This document shows, one piece after another, positions 37,268 to 48,707 of a stretch of 64,000 nt of DNA. The DNA is taken from NCBI GenBank assembly GCA_016865505.2, contig AP025252.1, positions 558,001 to 622,000 of the forward strand, given 5' to 3'. This DNA comes from Bryobacterales bacterium F-183 (GTDB taxonomy: Bacteria > Acidobacteriota > Terriglobia > Bryobacterales > Bryobacteraceae). Position numbers and translations under genes: made by a program. The notes beneath the pieces are model-generated. The model made no database searches. It was not told the origin of the DNA and saw only the letters and a program-made list of their open reading frames with translations. How positions within the stretch are numbered: the stretch's first letter is position 1; each line of letters starts with the position of its first letter.

Positions 37268-37666
37268 TTACCAAACCTGGCAAAGAAGTTCGCCACCGAC
37301 GCCTTCTTTGCGGGCCATCGCGCCCGTCATCACGCCGCGCGGCGTGGTGAGGATGTTGATGCCAAGGCCGCCCAGGACCTTGGGAATTTCCTTCGAACCG
37401 CAGTACACACGGCAGCCAGGCCGCGAGATGCGCTCGATTTTCTGAATCACCGGTTCATTGGTGGGGGTGTACTTCAAGTAGATGCGGATCGACTTTTTGG
37501 CGCCGTCCTCGGTCATCTTGAAGTTCATGATGTAGCCCTCTTCCTTCAAAATGCGGGCTACTTCCATCTTCAGCTTCGACGCCGGAACGTCCACCTTGGC
37601 GTGCTTCGCATTGATGGCGTTGCGCACGCGGGTGAGCATATCGGAAATGGGATCGCTGGTGGTCAT
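37268..37666 (-). CDS. rpsH: Ribosomal protein S8
   Basis: S8 binds 16S helix 21 and, in enterobacteria, represses the spc operon. The 132-residue product starts MTTSDPISDMLTRVRNA and contains VYCGSKEIPKVLGGLGINIL and TTPRGVMTGAMARKEGVGGE. It lies 46 nt after rpsN. Confidence 0.98.
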   Translation of the reverse strand: MTTSDPISDMLTRVRNAINAKHAKVDVPASKLKMEVARILKEEGYIMNFKMTEDGAKKSIRIYLKYTPTNEPVIQKIERISRPGCRVYCGSKEIPKVLGGLGINILTTPRGVMTGAMARKEGVGGELLCQVW

Positions 37667-37712
37667 CGTACCTCTGATTCTTCTCTAGTTAGCGTAGGTG
37701 CGGTTGCGCGAC

Positions 37713-37922
37713 CTACCAGCTCGACTTCGTCACGCCTGGGATTTCGCCAGCGAGCGCCAGGTTGCGGAAGCAAATGCGGCACAGCTGGAACTTGCGCATA
37801 AATCCGCGCGGGCGGCCGCAGCGGAAACAGCGGTTCCGGTGGCGAACTCCAAGAATGGGAGTCTTCTTCGTCCGGTGCTCGAGGAGCTTTTTGTCTTTTT
37901 CGATCTTGGCGGTAGTGGCCAT
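37713..37922 (-). CDS. rpsN: Ribosomal protein S14, zinc-binding type
   Basis: The 69-residue product is the short zinc form of S14 (type Z): Cys 32, 35, 48 and 51 lie in RCFRCGRP and LCRICFR. C-terminal [15 protein letters not shown] is the family end. The start at 37922 gives a slightly long N-terminus (usual length 61). Confidence 0.96.
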   Translation of the reverse strand: MATTAKIEKDKKLLEHRTKKTPILGVRHRNRCFRCGRPRGFMRKFQLCRICFRNLALAGEIPGVTKSSW

Positions 37923-37950
37923 GCTCTTCTCTTAAACCTCGTTCTGACCC

Positions 37951-38502
37951 TTAGGAGTTGGCGTTCCGGAACGGCATGCCCATCAGCTTGAGCAGCGCCA
38001 GACCTTCCGCATCGGTTTTCGCGGTGGTAGTGATGCAGATGTTCATGCCCTTCACCTTGTCCACCTTGTTGTAGTCGATTTCGGGGAAGAGCAACTGCTC
38101 CTTCAACCCGAGCGTGTAGTTGCCACGGCCGTCAAAGCTCTTCGTATTCACGCCGCGGAAGTCGCGGACGCGCGGCAGAGCCGTGTTCATCAGACGGTCG
38201 AGGAACTCGTACATCCGGTCGCCACGCAGCGTCACCGCGCAGCCCACAGGCATGCCTTCGCGCAACTTGAACGCCGCGATGGACTTCTTTGCCTTGGTGA
38301 TCACCGGCTTCTGTCCGGTGAGCGAACCCAGTTCCGACACCGCGCTATCCATAATGCGGGGATTCTGCGTCGCTTCGCCGAGGCCCATGTTCACCGAAAT
38401 CTTGGTGATCTTCGGCACGGCCATGACGTTGGTGTAGTTGAATTCCTTGGTCAGCGCCGGCATGACCTGCTTGAGGTAATGGTCTTTTAGTCTTGCTGCC
38501 AT
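37951..38502 (-). CDS. rplE: Ribosomal protein L5
   Basis: L5 binds 5S rRNA and contacts S13 across the subunit bridge. The 183-residue product has [39 protein letters not shown] and [20 protein letters not shown]. It follows rplX by 7 nt. Confidence 0.98.
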   Translation of the reverse strand: MAARLKDHYLKQVMPALTKEFNYTNVMAVPKITKISVNMGLGEATQNPRIMDSAVSELGSLTGQKPVITKAKKSIAAFKLREGMPVGCAVTLRGDRMYEFLDRLMNTALPRVRDFRGVNTKSFDGRGNYTLGLKEQLLFPEIDYNKVDKVKGMNICITTTAKTDAEGLALLKLMGMPFRNANS

Positions 38503-38509
38503 TTTTCGC

Positions 38510-38878
38510 CTACTTCTTGTCGAGCGTCTCGCCCGACTCCTTGGCTACGCGCACTCGGGCGTTGCCTTCCTTCTTGATGCTGACGCGAGTGGGGACGCCA
38601 CCGGAGGTCAACAGCATCACGTTGGAGTGATGGATCGAGCCTTCCGATTCCGCGATGCCGCCCTTGATCTGGCGGGCAGGATTGGGGCGCGTGTGCTTCT
38701 TCACGATCTGCACACCTTCGACGATCACTCGTCCGGTTTCCCGGTCGATGCCGATGATACGGCCCGTCTTACCCTTGTCCTTGCCGCTGATGACCTTGAC
38801 GACGTCGTCCTTCTTCAGCTTCAGCTTGAGTAAATCTTTCGGCGCATTCGCATGCCGCCGGGGGGTTGGCTTTGCCAT
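38510..38878 (-). CDS. rplX: Ribosomal protein L24
   Basis: L24 starts 50S assembly. The 122-residue product has the KOW motif [20 protein letters not shown] and the following [17 protein letters not shown] short basic N-terminal extension ([14 protein letters not shown]) precedes it. It follows rplN by 3 nt. Confidence 0.97.
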   Translation of the reverse strand: MAKPTPRRHANAPKDLLKLKLKKDDVVKVISGKDKGKTGRIIGIDRETGRVIVEGVQIVKKHTRPNPARQIKGGIAESEGSIHHSNVMLLTSGGVPTRVSIKKEGNARVRVAKESGETLDKK

Positions 38879-38881
38879 GGA

Positions 38882-39250
38882 CTAAATTACCTCCGGCGCG
38901 AGCGACACGATTTTCATGAATCGCTTGTCGCGCAACTCGCGCGCCACAGGGCCAAACACGCGCGTACCGACGGGCTCGCCAAGTTCGTTCACCAACACTG
39001 CCGCGTTCGTATCGAAGCGAATGTAGGTTCCGTCCTTACGGCGGGTTTCCTTGCGCATGCGAACGATCACGCAGCGCACGACCTTGCCCTTTTTGACGTT
39101 AGAATCCGGCGCCGCTTCCTTCACGGCGGCCGTGACGATATCACCCAATCCCGCGGTCAGCCCCTTGTCTCCGCCGCGCGGCAAAATACAGCTCAGCCTG
39201 CGCGCGCCGGAGTTGTCGGCCACCTCGAGGATTGTACGCATCCCAATCAT
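38882..39250 (-). CDS. rplN: Ribosomal protein L14
   Basis: L14 forms inter-subunit bridge B8. The 122-residue product begins [20 protein letters not shown] and contains [17 protein letters not shown] and [20 protein letters not shown]. The gap to rpsQ (52 nt) contains a GGT-repeat run and no other feature. Confidence 0.98.
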   Translation of the reverse strand: MIGMRTILEVADNSGARRLSCILPRGGDKGLTAGLGDIVTAAVKEAAPDSNVKKGKVVRCVIVRMRKETRRKDGTYIRFDTNAAVLVNELGEPVGTRVFGPVARELRDKRFMKIVSLAPEVI

Positions 39251-39302
39251 GGTTTTTCTGTTCTCCTGCTAATTCCGGTGGTGGTGGTGGTTCCGCGGAC
39301 CG

Positions 39303-39653
39303 TTACTTCTTTTTCTTTTTCGCGCCCGCGCCAGTGGCCGTCTTCTTACCGGACTCAGCCGCCGCTTCCGGCAGATCGATGGTCACGATAACGGCCTTGC
39401 GCAGCACTTCGCCGAGTTCCCAGCGCTTCAGCCGGCTCATCGGGCGGCACTCAACGATGCGCACCACATCGCCGATCTTCGCCTCGCCCTTTTCGTCGTG
39501 CGCGTAGAACTTCTTGTGCTTGGTGACGATGCGCTTGTACAGCGGATGCGCCACGCGGCGGGAGGTCTGCACGACGATGGTCTTCTCCATCTTGTCCGAG
39601 ACGACCTGCCCGATTTTTTCCTGCTTGTTCGGCTTCTTCGTTTCTTCAGCCAT
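39303..39653 (-). CDS. rpsQ: Ribosomal protein S17
   Basis: S17 is a primary 16S-binding protein. The 116-residue product contains [40 protein letters not shown] and [13 protein letters not shown]. It is longer than the usual 80-90 residues because of an Ala/Gly/Lys tail ending in five Lys. It follows rpmC by 2 nt. Confidence 0.97.
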   Translation of the reverse strand: MAEETKKPNKQEKIGQVVSDKMEKTIVVQTSRRVAHPLYKRIVTKHKKFYAHDEKGEAKIGDVVRIVECRPMSRLKRWELGEVLRKAVIVTIDLPEAAAESGKKTATGAGAKKKKK

Positions 39654-39655
39654 CG

Positions 39656-39871
39656 TTATTTGCCAGCCTTCTTATTGGCGTTCGCGAGCTCGGCTTCCCG
39701 CTGCAGCGTCAGAATCCGGGCGCGATCCTTCTTGATCTCGCGGTACTTCTTAACGCCGTCGGTCTGGCCCATGTTCATCTGGAAGCGCAGGCGGAACATC
39801 TGCTCGGAGATTTCCTTCAACTGCTTGCCGTATTCGGCGCTGTCCATCTGCCGGATTTTGTCGATCTTCAT
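39656..39871 (-). CDS. rpmC: Ribosomal protein L29
   Basis: L29 lies near the peptide exit. The 71-residue helical hairpin has [20 protein letters not shown] and [18 protein letters not shown]. It follows rplP by 25 nt. Confidence 0.97.
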   Translation of the reverse strand: MKIDKIRQMDSAEYGKQLKEISEQMFRLRFQMNMGQTDGVKKYREIKKDRARILTLQREAELANANKKAGK

Positions 39872-39896
39872 CGTGTCATTCCTCCCGTTCCCTGGC

Positions 39897-40310
39897 CTAA
39901 TCGACCAGGCGGGTTACTACCTTGCACTGCACCGGCAGCTTCTGCATCGCCAGACGCATCGCTTCCGTCGCGATTTCCTTGCTCACGCCTTCCATCTCGA
40001 ACAGGATCTTGCCCGGACGGATGATCGCTGCCCAATGATCCGGTGCACCCTTACCGGAACCCATGCGGGTTTCTGCCGGCTTCTTGGTGATCGGCTTATC
40101 GGGGAACATGCGGATCCACACCTTGCCGCCGCGCTTGATGAAGCGCGTCATCGCAATACGGGCCGCTTCAATCTGACGGTCCGTGATACGGCCGCATTCG
40201 AGAGCCTTCAGGCCGAACTCACCAAAGTTCAGCGTGCTGCCGCGCCACGCCTTGCCGCGCATGCGGCCTTTTTGTGTCTTGCGGTACTTGACCTTCTTTG
40301 GCATCAACAT
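39897..40310 (-). CDS. rplP: Ribosomal protein L16
   Basis: L16 contacts A-site tRNA near the central protuberance. The 137-residue product begins [19 protein letters not shown] and has [18 protein letters not shown] and [16 protein letters not shown] with [13 protein letters not shown] 40304 (MPKK) is the more common family start. Confidence 0.97.
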   Translation of the reverse strand: MLMPKKVKYRKTQKGRMRGKAWRGSTLNFGEFGLKALECGRITDRQIEAARIAMTRFIKRGGKVWIRMFPDKPITKKPAETRMGSGKGAPDHWAAIIRPGKILFEMEGVSKEIATEAMRLAMQKLPVQCKVVTRLVD

Positions 40311-40316
40311 GGCGTG

Positions 40317-41264
40317 TTATTCCTTCCCTTCGTTGTTTCCGCCGTCGGTCTGGCTGGGAGCGCTGTTGCTTTCAAACGAAGCCGCCGGTTGCGACACCGG
40401 AGGCAGAATCGGGCTCGGGGCGCCGGTACGTTCGCCGCCGCCGAAGCCGCCGCCCTGAGGACGGGGTCCGCGAGGTCCGCGATCGCCACCACCACCAAAG
40501 CCACCGCGTCCGCCACGATCCCCACCGGGACCACGGCCGCCACGGTCACCATATCCACCACGATCGCCACGGTCACGGCGGTCGCCACGGGGACGGGGAC
40601 GGGCTTCGGGTTCCGAGCGATAGTTCGGACGCTTGCCGGCTTCGAGGATTTCACCCTTGTACGTCCAGCACTTCACGCCGATGACGCCGTAGGTCGTATG
40701 CGCTTCGGAGAAGCCATAGTCGATGTCGGCGCGCAGGGTATGCAGCGGAAGCTGGCCCTGCAGATACCATTCGGTACGCGCGATTTCGGCGCCGTTCAAG
40801 CGGCCGGAAACGCGAACCTTGATGCCTTTGCAACCGAAACGCAGCGCCGAATCGACAGCCTTGCGCATCGCACGGCGGAACGCCACGCGCTTTTCAAGCT
40901 GCAGAGCGATCGACTCAGAGATCAACTGCGCGTCGAGCTCCGGCTTGTGTACTTCCTGAATGTCGATGAAAACTTCGCGGCCGGTCTTCTTGGCGAGTTC
41001 CGACTTCAGCTTTTCGATTTCCGCACCCTTGCGGCCGATGATGATACCCGGACGCGACGTACGAATCGTGACGCGAAGCTTGTTGCCCGGACGGTCCACT
41101 TCCACCGAGCTGATACCCGCGGCGCGCAGGCGGCTCTTGAGCGAATCCTTCAGATCCAGGTCTTCCTTGAGCAGCTTGGCGTAGTCGGCCTTCGCGAACC
41201 AGCGCGAGCGCCAGGTCTTGGTGACGCCGAGGCGGAAACCGTAGGGATGTGTCTTCTGACCCAT
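40317..41264 (-). CDS. rpsC: Ribosomal protein S3 with Gly/Arg-rich tail
   Basis: S3 forms the mRNA entry helicase site in the 30S head. The core (about residues 1-214) is normal: [20 protein letters not shown], the KH segment [20 protein letters not shown] and the S3 C-domain [20 protein letters not shown]. The product is 315 residues against the usual 210-240. From about 215 a tail of RGDR, RGG and GGFGG repeats runs for about 65 residues and then becomes Pro/Ser/Gln/Asn-rich. The tail's base composition and the coding frame continue smoothly into the stop, with rplP 6 nt beyond, so it is not an assembly join. Confidence 0.97.
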   Translation of the reverse strand: MGQKTHPYGFRLGVTKTWRSRWFAKADYAKLLKEDLDLKDSLKSRLRAAGISSVEVDRPGNKLRVTIRTSRPGIIIGRKGAEIEKLKSELAKKTGREVFIDIQEVHKPELDAQLISESIALQLEKRVAFRRAMRKAVDSALRFGCKGIKVRVSGRLNGAEIARTEWYLQGQLPLHTLRADIDYGFSEAHTTYGVIGVKCWTYKGEILEAGKRPNYRSEPEARPRPRGDRRDRGDRGGYGDRGGRGPGGDRGGRGGFGGGGDRGPRGPRPQGGGFGGGERTGAPSPILPPVSQPAASFESNSAPSQTDGGNNEGKE

Positions 41265-41270
41265 TCGAAA

Positions 41271-41639
41271 TTACTCCTCGGCCTTTTCTGCGGCAACCGG
41301 CTTCTTGCCGTCGCCGACGGCCACCACAATGTGCGAAATCCGGCGCTGATAGCGGTAGGCGCGGCCCATGGGGGCGGGGCGGATGCGCTTCATGCGCGGA
41401 CCTTCATTGACATATGCCTCGGTCACCTTCAACGCGTCCACATCAACATCCGTATTCCGGTCGTTGGCGTTGGCGATGGCCGATTGCAGAACCTTCTTGA
41501 CGGTGGGAGCGATGCGCTTGTTCGTGGTCTGCAAAATCACCAGCGCGTCATTGGCCTTCTGGCCGCGGATCAAGTCGACGACCAGGCGGGCCTTTTGCGG
41601 GGAGATGCGAACGTAGCGTGCTTCTGCTCTGGCTTGCAT
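41271..41639 (-). CDS. rplV: Ribosomal protein L22
   Basis: L22 lines the exit tunnel with its long beta-hairpin. The 122-residue product has ARYVRISPQKARLVVDLIRG and EAYVNEGPRMKRIRPAPMGR, then a short C-terminal extension of Val, Ala, Lys and Glu. It follows rpsS by 18 nt. Confidence 0.98.
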   Translation of the reverse strand: MQARAEARYVRISPQKARLVVDLIRGQKANDALVILQTTNKRIAPTVKKVLQSAIANANDRNTDVDVDALKVTEAYVNEGPRMKRIRPAPMGRAYRYQRRISHIVVAVGDGKKPVAAEKAEE

Positions 41640-41657
41640 TCTTGTGATTCCCTTTTC

Positions 41658-41936
41658 TTACTTGCCCGACTTCTCGTTCTTCGCCACGTGACCCTTAAAG
41701 GTACGCGTCGGCGAGAACTCGCCCAGCTTGTGTCCGACCATGTTCTCGGTCACGTAGACCGGAATGAACTTTTTGCCGTTGTGGACGCCGAAGGTGTGGC
41801 CAATGAAGTCCGGAATGATGGTCGAGCGGCGGCTCCAGGTGGAAATCACCTTTTTGCCCTTCTGCTCGTTCATCTTCTCGACCTTGACCAGAAGATGAGC
41901 GTCGGTAAACGGTCCTTTTTTGAGTGAACGGGACAT
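41658..41936 (-). CDS. rpsS: Ribosomal protein S19
   Basis: S19 is in the 30S head near S13. The 92-residue product begins [20 protein letters not shown] and has [20 protein letters not shown] and [17 protein letters not shown]. It follows rplB by 13 nt. Confidence 0.98.
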   Translation of the reverse strand: MSRSLKKGPFTDAHLLVKVEKMNEQKGKKVISTWSRRSTIIPDFIGHTFGVHNGKKFIPVYVTENMVGHKLGEFSPTRTFKGHVAKNEKSGK

Positions 41937-41949
41937 CGTCGATTCCTAC

Positions 41950-42777
41950 CTACTTCTTACCCTTCTTGCCCACGATGAACTTATCGGTACGCTTGTTGTT
42001 GCGCGTCTTGAAGCCACGGGTCGGCTGACCCCACGGGGTCACCGGGTGACGGCCACCCGAGGTACGGCCTTCGCCACCACCGTGCGGGTGGTCGACCGGG
42101 TTCATCGTCACGCCGCGGTTGTGCGGCTTCTTGCCGAGCCAGCGCGTACGGCCGGCCTTGCCGCTCGACACGTTTTCGTGATCGAGGTTGCCCACCTGGC
42201 CGATGGTCGCCATGCAGTTGATGTTCACCTGGCGAGTCTCGCCCGAAGGCAGCTTCACCAGCGCGAAGGTCTCTTCCTTCGACACCAACTGGACCTGCGC
42301 ACCCGCCGAGCGGGCCATCTGCGCGCCCTTGCCGGGACGCAGTTCAATATTGTGCAGAATCGTACCGGCCGGGATGTTCTTGATCGGCAACGCGTTGCCC
42401 ACCAGAATGTCCGCCTCGGGACCCGACACTACCGTACGGCCCACTTCGAGGCCCACCGGGGCCAGGATGTAGCGCTTCTCGCCGTCCACATAGTGGAGCA
42501 GGGCGATGCGCGCCGTGCGGTTCGGATCGTACTCGATCGCCGCGACCTTGGCCGGCACGCCAGCCTTGTCACGCTTGAAGTCGATGATGCGGTAGCTCTG
42601 CTTGTGGCCACCGCCGATGAAGCGCGAAGAAATCTGGCCTTTGTTGTTACGGCCGCCGGACTTCACCTTGCCCACCGTCAGCGACTTTTCAGGCGTCTGC
42701 TTGGTGATATCGTCGCGCGTCAGCACCGTCGTGAAACGGCGTGAGGGCGTAAATGGTTTAAAACTCTTTACCGGCAT
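41950..42777 (-). CDS. rplB: Ribosomal protein L2
   Basis: L2 is needed for subunit joining and peptidyl transfer. The 275-residue product starts [15 protein letters not shown] and contains [19 protein letters not shown] and the conserved [14 protein letters not shown] with the functional His. It follows rplW by 3 nt. Confidence 0.99.
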   Translation of the reverse strand: MPVKSFKPFTPSRRFTTVLTRDDITKQTPEKSLTVGKVKSGGRNNKGQISSRFIGGGHKQSYRIIDFKRDKAGVPAKVAAIEYDPNRTARIALLHYVDGEKRYILAPVGLEVGRTVVSGPEADILVGNALPIKNIPAGTILHNIELRPGKGAQMARSAGAQVQLVSKEETFALVKLPSGETRQVNINCMATIGQVGNLDHENVSSGKAGRTRWLGKKPHNRGVTMNPVDHPHGGGEGRTSGGRHPVTPWGQPTRGFKTRNNKRTDKFIVGKKGKK

Positions 42778-42780
42778 GGG

Positions 42781-43071
42781 TTAGATCTCCGCGTACTCCG
42801 GAACCTTCTGGCCGGGCTTCAACCGGACATAGGCCTTCTTCCAGGTGGAGCCGTAGCCGGCAAAGCGCCCGCGGCGCCGCAGCTTGCCTTCGAACGTCGC
42901 CGTGCGAACGTCCGCCACCTTCACCTTGAACAGGGTTTCGACAGCCGACTTGATCTGCGTCTTGTTCGCTTTTTCGTCAACCGCGAAGCACAGCGTGCTT
43001 TCCTGTTCCCGCTTGTCGTGGCCTTTTTCGGTCACAACCGGCTTTTTGATCACGTCGTAGATGGACAACAT
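42781..43071 (-). CDS. rplW: Ribosomal protein L23
   Basis: L23 is the docking site for SRP and trigger factor at the tunnel exit. From ATG 43071 the 96-residue product starts MLSIYDVIKKPVVTEKG and contains DEKANKTQIKSAVETLFKVK. The frame extends to 43104, but the extra 11 residues are Arg-rich and overlap rplD. Confidence 0.96.
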   Translation of the reverse strand: MLSIYDVIKKPVVTEKGHDKREQESTLCFAVDEKANKTQIKSAVETLFKVKVADVRTATFEGKLRRRGRFAGYGSTWKKAYVRLKPGQKVPEYAEI

Positions 43072-43075
43072 GGTG

Positions 43076-43720
43076 TTACGCCACCGCCTTCTGCGCCGGG
43101 GCAAGCGCCGTGCCCAACTTCTCCGCCGCAGCCTTGGTCAGAATGACCTTCTGCGCGCCGAGCACGTCGTACACGTTGACATCCTTGGTCACCACCGTCT
43201 TAATGCCCTGCAAATTGCGGGCGGAAAGCTGGAGGTTGGTGTTTTCGCCCACTTCGACGAACAGCGCCTTGCGATCAGCGCCAAGCGCCTTGAGGACGCC
43301 CACCATGGTCTTGGTCTTGTGGTCCGTGAACGACAGGTCGGAGACAACGGCGAGAGCGCCGTCCTTCACCTTAGCCGACAGGGCCGAGCGCAGAGCGCCG
43401 AGCACCATCTTCTTGTTCAGGCGGTACTCATACGACCGGGGTTGCGGACCGTGCGTGGTGCCACCATGGCGCCACAATGGCGAGCGGATCGAACCCATAC
43501 GGGCGCGGCCAGTGCCTTTTTGCCGCCACAGCTTTTTGCCCGAACCAGCCACTTCATGACGGGTCTTGGTCGCCGCGGTGCCCGAGCGCTGAGCAGCCAT
43601 CTGCCAGCGAACGGCTTCGTACAGGAGGTGCTCGTTGATCTCGGCGCCAAACACGGCGTCGGCGAGTTCCACGGTGCCCACTTTCTGGTTGCTGAGATTG
43701 AAAACGTCGACTACAGGCAT
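43076..43720 (-). CDS. rplD: Ribosomal protein L4
   Basis: L4 reaches into the tunnel and in E. coli represses the S10 operon. The 214-residue product has RHEVAGSGKKLWRQKGTGRA, the loop segment RSPLWRHGGTTHGPQPRSYE, and a C-terminal Rossmann-like core. It follows rplC by 2 nt. Confidence 0.98.
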   Translation of the reverse strand: MPVVDVFNLSNQKVGTVELADAVFGAEINEHLLYEAVRWQMAAQRSGTAATKTRHEVAGSGKKLWRQKGTGRARMGSIRSPLWRHGGTTHGPQPRSYEYRLNKKMVLGALRSALSAKVKDGALAVVSDLSFTDHKTKTMVGVLKALGADRKALFVEVGENTNLQLSARNLQGIKTVVTKDVNVYDVLGAQKVILTKAAAEKLGTALAPAQKAVA

Positions 43721-43722
43721 GA

Positions 43723-44394
43723 CTAGCGGGCTCCTCCCTTCTTGGCGGGCTTCACGACAACATAACCACCATTCGGGCCGGGGATCGCGCCCTTCACCAT
43801 CAGTACGTTCGTTTCCGGGTCCACCTGGACGATCTGCAGATTGCGCACCGTCACCTGGGCGTCGCCCATGTGGCCGGCCATGCGCATACCGGGGAACACG
43901 CGGCTCGGAAAGCTCGAAGCGCCGATCGAGCCGGCGGCGCGGTTAAACATCGAACCGTGCGTCGCGGGACCACCACCGAAGTTATGCCGCTTCACGAGCG
44001 AGGCAAAACCACGGCCTTTGGAGGTGCCAACCACGTCCACCATGTCGTTCGCCTTGAAGGATTCGGCCAGTACGCGGTCGCCCTTCTTCAGTTCCGACGA
44101 GCCACCATTGAGGCGAAGCTCTTTCACGAACTTAACGTTGGTCTTCAGGTGCGAGTTCTTGTCGGCCTGAAACACATTCTCCGAACCGAGGTGGCCGGCG
44201 ATCGCTTTGTTGGTGATGGTCTTTCGGCTTTCGATCAAGCCAAGCTGGACGGCGTCGTATCCGTCGGTGGCAGGCGTCTTGCGCTGCACGACGACACAGG
44301 GACCAGCCTTCACAAGCGTAACCGGCACAACCTGGCCGTCCGCTCGGAAGATCTGCGTCATCCCGATCTTTTTCCCTAGAATTCCTGGGCTCAT
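43723..44394 (-). CDS. rplC: Ribosomal protein L3
   Basis: L3 is an early 50S assembly protein near the peptidyl transferase centre. The 223-residue product starts [20 protein letters not shown] and contains [20 protein letters not shown] and [20 protein letters not shown]. The 109-nt gap to rpsJ shows no convincing internal promoter. Confidence 0.98.
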   Translation of the reverse strand: MSPGILGKKIGMTQIFRADGQVVPVTLVKAGPCVVVQRKTPATDGYDAVQLGLIESRKTITNKAIAGHLGSENVFQADKNSHLKTNVKFVKELRLNGGSSELKKGDRVLAESFKANDMVDVVGTSKGRGFASLVKRHNFGGGPATHGSMFNRAAGSIGASSFPSRVFPGMRMAGHMGDAQVTVRNLQIVQVDPETNVLMVKGAIPGPNGGYVVVKPAKKGGAR

Positions 44395-44503
44395 TTTCTT
44401 TCCCTAGCGCTCCTGCCGGACCCCGATTTCTCGAAGGGCCTGCCGTTCGAAGCGGTTCAAATCTTTTTCCGTGTAGTGTGTGTTGCTACGAGGGTTTACG
44501 TCG

Positions 44504-44830
44504 TTACTTCTTGCCGAACGCCTTGATTTCGACGTCCACGCCAGCCGGCAGATCGAGCTTCATCAGCGCGTCCACGGTGTCCTGCGTCGGCTCAAGGATG
44601 TCGAGCAAACGCTTGTGCGTGCGGATCTCAAACTGCTCGCGGCTCTTCTTGTCCACGTGCGGCGAACGGTTCACAGTGTACCGTTGGCGAATCGTCGGCA
44701 GCGGGATCGGACCGGCCACTTGGGCGCCGGTGCGCTTGGCGGTGTCTACGATTTCCGTGGTCGACTGGTCGAGCACGCGGTGGTCGTAGGCCTTTAGCCG
44801 GATTCGGATTCTCTCTCTGAGGCTGCTCAT
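44504..44830 (-). CDS. rpsJ: Ribosomal protein S10
   Basis: S10 works in the 30S head and, as NusE, in transcription antitermination. The 108-residue product has [40 protein letters not shown] and the closing [12 protein letters not shown]. It is 70 nt after tuf, and there is no clear promoter between, so it is probably read through from the str part. Confidence 0.98.
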   Translation of the reverse strand: MSSLRERIRIRLKAYDHRVLDQSTTEIVDTAKRTGAQVAGPIPLPTIRQRYTVNRSPHVDKKSREQFEIRTHKRLLDILEPTQDTVDALMKLDLPAGVDVEIKAFGKK

Positions 44831-44900
44831 TTATTTGTAACTCTATTCGGTTCGCAGAAAGAGGCGGGACTCAACATCGCTGAGCCCCGCCCCCAGACAG

Positions 44901-46088
44901 CTATTCCATGATTTCAGCAACGGTGCCGGCGCCGACGGTACGGCCACCTTCGCGGATCGCGAAGCGCAAGCCCTTCTGCATGGCGACCGGGGTGATCAGT
45001 TCGACGACGAGTTGGACGTTGTCGCCCGGCATCACCATTTCCATGCCTTCCGGCAACTGCGCTACGCCCGTCACGTCGGTGGTGCGGAAGTAGAACTGCG
45101 GACGGTACCCCTTGAAGAACGGCGTATGACGGCCGCCTTCTTCCTTGCTGAGCACGTAGACTTCGCCCTTGAACTTCTTGTGGCCCTTGATCGAACCCGG
45201 CTTGGCGATGACCTGACCGCGCTCCACCGCGTCCTTGTCGATGCCGCGCAGCAAGAGGCCGACGTTGTCGCCCGCTTCGCCGCTGTCCAGCAACTTCTTG
45301 AACATTTCGACGCCGGTGATGACCGTCTTCTTCGTGTCCGTGAAGCCGACGATTTCCATTTCCTCGCCAACCTTGCAAACACCCTGTTCGATACGGCCAG
45401 TGACCACGGTACCGCGGCCCTGGATCGAGAAGATGTCTTCGATCGGCATCAGGAACGGCTTGTCCTTGGCGCGTTCGGGGAGCGGGATGTAGGTGTCGAC
45501 CGCTTCCATGAGGTCGTCGATCGCCTTTTCCCACTGGGGCTCGCCGTTGAGACCGCCGAGGGCCGACACGCGGCACACCGGCAGGTCGTCGCCGGGGAAC
45601 TGGTAGCTCTTCAAGAGTTCGCGAACTTCGAGCTCGACCAGTTCGAGCAATTCGGGATCGTCCACCATGTCGACCTTGTTGAGGGCGACGACGATGTACG
45701 GCACGCCCACCTGGCGGGCGAGCAGGATGTGTTCACGCGTCTGCGGCATCGGACCGTCGGTTGCCGCGACCACCAGAATTGCGCCGTCCATCTGCGCCGC
45801 ACCGGTGATCATGTTCTTGATGTAGTCGGCGTGGCCCGGGCAATCGACGTGCGCGTAGTGGCGCTTCGAGGTCTCGTATTCCACGTGCGACGCCGCGATC
45901 GTGATACCACGTGCCTTTTCTTCCGGCGCGTTGTCGATCGAGTCGAAGCTCCGGAACGAATTCTTCGGATTGTGCTTCGACAGCGTCTTGGTAATCGCCG
46001 CTGTCAAGGTCGTCTTGCCGTGATCGATGTGGCCAATCGTGCCAATGTTCACGTGCGGTTTACTGCGGTCAAATTTCTCTTTGGCCAT
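44901..46088 (-). CDS. tuf: Elongation factor Tu
   Basis: EF-Tu delivers aminoacyl-tRNA to the A site. The 395-residue product shows [18 protein letters not shown] (P-loop about 19-26), [20 protein letters not shown] and [12 protein letters not shown], then the two beta-barrel domains ending [20 protein letters not shown]. It follows fusA by 45 nt. A second tuf copy, common in bacteria, is not in this window. Confidence 0.99.
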   Translation of the reverse strand: MAKEKFDRSKPHVNIGTIGHIDHGKTTLTAAITKTLSKHNPKNSFRSFDSIDNAPEEKARGITIAASHVEYETSKRHYAHVDCPGHADYIKNMITGAAQMDGAILVVAATDGPMPQTREHILLARQVGVPYIVVALNKVDMVDDPELLELVELEVRELLKSYQFPGDDLPVCRVSALGGLNGEPQWEKAIDDLMEAVDTYIPLPERAKDKPFLMPIEDIFSIQGRGTVVTGRIEQGVCKVGEEMEIVGFTDTKKTVITGVEMFKKLLDSGEAGDNVGLLLRGIDKDAVERGQVIAKPGSIKGHKKFKGEVYVLSKEEGGRHTPFFKGYRPQFYFRTTDVTGVAQLPEGMEMVMPGDNVQLVVELITPVAMQKGLRFAIREGGRTVGAGTVAEIME

Positions 46089-46133
46089 TGGTTTCTTTCC
46101 TGATTCCTATTCCTGACGAAACGTAGCTACGTT

Positions 46134-48218
46134 CTAACCCTTGCCCTGCACCTTCTGGATGATCTCTTCAGCCAGATTGCGAGGCACTTCTTCGTACTGG
46201 CCGAAGTGCATGGAGAAGCTGCCGCGGCCTTGTGTCTTTGAGCGGAGGTCGGTTGCGTAACCGAACATTTCGCTCAACGGCACCATGGAGTTGATCATGT
46301 AGGTGCCACCAACGATTTCGGTGCCTTCGATGCGTCCGCGCCGCGAGATCAGATCGCCATTCACGGGACCCGTGTACTCTTCCGGCACAACCACTTCGAT
46401 CTTCATCACCGGTTCCAGAAGAACCGGCTTTGCCTTGCGGAACGTTTCCTTCGCGCAGATCGACGAAGCGATCTTAAACGCCATTTCGCTCGAGTCGACG
46501 TCGTGGTAATCGCCGTCGAACACCGTGACTTTGATGCCGGAGAGCGGGTAGCCGGCGAGCACGCCGCCTTCGAACGCTTCCTTCACACCCTTTTCCACGG
46601 CCGAGATGAATTCCTTCGGAATCGCGCCGCCAACGATGCCGTTGACGAACTCGAACTCCGCACCTTCCAGAGGCTCGGCGCGCAGCTTGACCTTCGCGTA
46701 CTGACCCGAACCACCCGTCTGCTTCTTGTGGGTGTATTCGTACTCGCCCTTCTGACGAATGGTTTCGCGGTAGGCTACCTGCGGCTTGCCGACATTGGCT
46801 TCCACGTTGAACTCGCGCTTCATGCGGTCCACGATGATTTCCAGGTGCAACTCACCCATACCGGCGAGAATCGTCTGGCCCGTTTCCTTGTCGGTATTCA
46901 CGCGCAAGGTCGGATCTTCGTTGACCAGCTTCTGAATCGCCATGCCCAGCTTTTCCTGGTCGGCCTTGGTCTTCGGCTCGATGGCGAGCTGAATGACGGG
47001 CTCCGGAAAGTCGATCGATTCGAGCAGGACCGGTTCTTTTTCGTCGCAGATCGTGTCGCCGGTCTGCGCAATCTTCAGACCGACAACGGCGCAGATGTCG
47101 CCGGCGAGGATCTCCTGGATCTCTTCGCGCTTGTTGGCGTGCATCTTCACCAAGCGGCCGACGCGTTCGCGCTTGCCCTTGGCGGCGTTAAAGATGGTGT
47201 CGCCCGAACCGAGACGGCCCGAGTACACACGCATGAAGCAGAGCTGACCCACAAACGGGTCCGTCATGATCTTGAACACCAGACCCGAGAACGGGGCGGC
47301 GTCCGAAGCTTCACGCTGGATTTCCTGCGTCCGGTCATCCGGATTGAAGCCCGTGATCGACGGAACGTCGAGCGGATGCGGCAACAGGTCGACCACCGCG
47401 TCGAGCATGTTCTGCACGCCCTTGTTCTTGAACGAAGAGCCGCAGATCACCGGGAAGATCGTCTGCGCCAGGGTCGCCTTGCGGAGGCCGGCCAGAATTT
47501 CCTTCTCCGTGAGGGCTTCGCCGTTCACGAACTTTTCGAACAGAGCTTCATCGGCTTCCGACACCGCTTCGATCATCTTCTCGCGGTATTCATTGGCGAG
47601 ATCGACCAGATCGGCCGGGATTTCGACGTCGTCGTACTTCGCACCAAGAGTTTCGTCGCGCCAGATGCGCGCCTTCATGGTGACGAGGTTGACCACGCCC
47701 TGGAACTTGTCTTCCGCGCCAACGGGGATCTGAATCGGGATCGGACGCGCGCCGAGGCGGTTCACGATCGTCTTCACCGCGTTGTAGAAGTCCGCACCCA
47801 CGCGATCCATCTTGTTGATGAAGCAGATGCGCGGAACCTTGTACTTGTCAGCCTGGCGCCACACCGTTTCCGACTGCGGCTGCACACCGGCGACAGCGTC
47901 GAACACCGCTACAGCGCCGTCGAGGACGCGCAGCGAACGCTCCACTTCGGCCGTGAAGTCCACGTGGCCGGGAGTGTCGATGATGTTGATGTGGATGTCG
48001 CCCCACTGGCAGGTGGTCGCTGCGGAGGTGATGGTGATACCACGCTCCTGTTCCTGCGCCATCCAGTCCATCGTGGCTGTACCCTCGTGCACTTCACCGA
48101 TCTTGTGCGTACGGCCGGTGTAGTAGAGGATGCGCTCGGTCGTGGTGGTCTTACCGGCATCGATGTGGGCCATGATGCCGATATTTCTACATTTTTCGAG
48201 AGGTACTGTACGAGCCAT
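46134..48218 (-). CDS. fusA: Elongation factor G
   Basis: EF-G drives translocation. The 694-residue product starts [20 protein letters not shown] with the P-loop AHIDAGKTT, then [35 protein letters not shown] and [10 protein letters not shown], and has the five EF-G domains including the domain IV loop [11 protein letters not shown]. It begins 3 nt after rpsG ends. This is the canonical ribosome-operon EF-G. Confidence 0.99.
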   Translation of the reverse strand: MARTVPLEKCRNIGIMAHIDAGKTTTTERILYYTGRTHKIGEVHEGTATMDWMAQEQERGITITSAATTCQWGDIHINIIDTPGHVDFTAEVERSLRVLDGAVAVFDAVAGVQPQSETVWRQADKYKVPRICFINKMDRVGADFYNAVKTIVNRLGARPIPIQIPVGAEDKFQGVVNLVTMKARIWRDETLGAKYDDVEIPADLVDLANEYREKMIEAVSEADEALFEKFVNGEALTEKEILAGLRKATLAQTIFPVICGSSFKNKGVQNMLDAVVDLLPHPLDVPSITGFNPDDRTQEIQREASDAAPFSGLVFKIMTDPFVGQLCFMRVYSGRLGSGDTIFNAAKGKRERVGRLVKMHANKREEIQEILAGDICAVVGLKIAQTGDTICDEKEPVLLESIDFPEPVIQLAIEPKTKADQEKLGMAIQKLVNEDPTLRVNTDKETGQTILAGMGELHLEIIVDRMKREFNVEANVGKPQVAYRETIRQKGEYEYTHKKQTGGSGQYAKVKLRAEPLEGAEFEFVNGIVGGAIPKEFISAVEKGVKEAFEGGVLAGYPLSGIKVTVFDGDYHDVDSSEMAFKIASSICAKETFRKAKPVLLEPVMKIEVVVPEEYTGPVNGDLISRRGRIEGTEIVGGTYMINSMVPLSEMFGYATDLRSKTQGRGSFSMHFGQYEEVPRNLAEEIIQKVQGKG

Positions 48219-48221
48219 GGG

Positions 48222-48692
<471 letters not shown>

Positions 48693-48707
48693 GTTTCCTC
48701 TTAATCC

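Noticed and set aside
39498-41927. 809-codon frame antisense to the S3-L16-L29-S17 genes
   Set aside because: It spans several real ribosomal genes on the other strand and is Arg/Ala/Leu-rich without domains.
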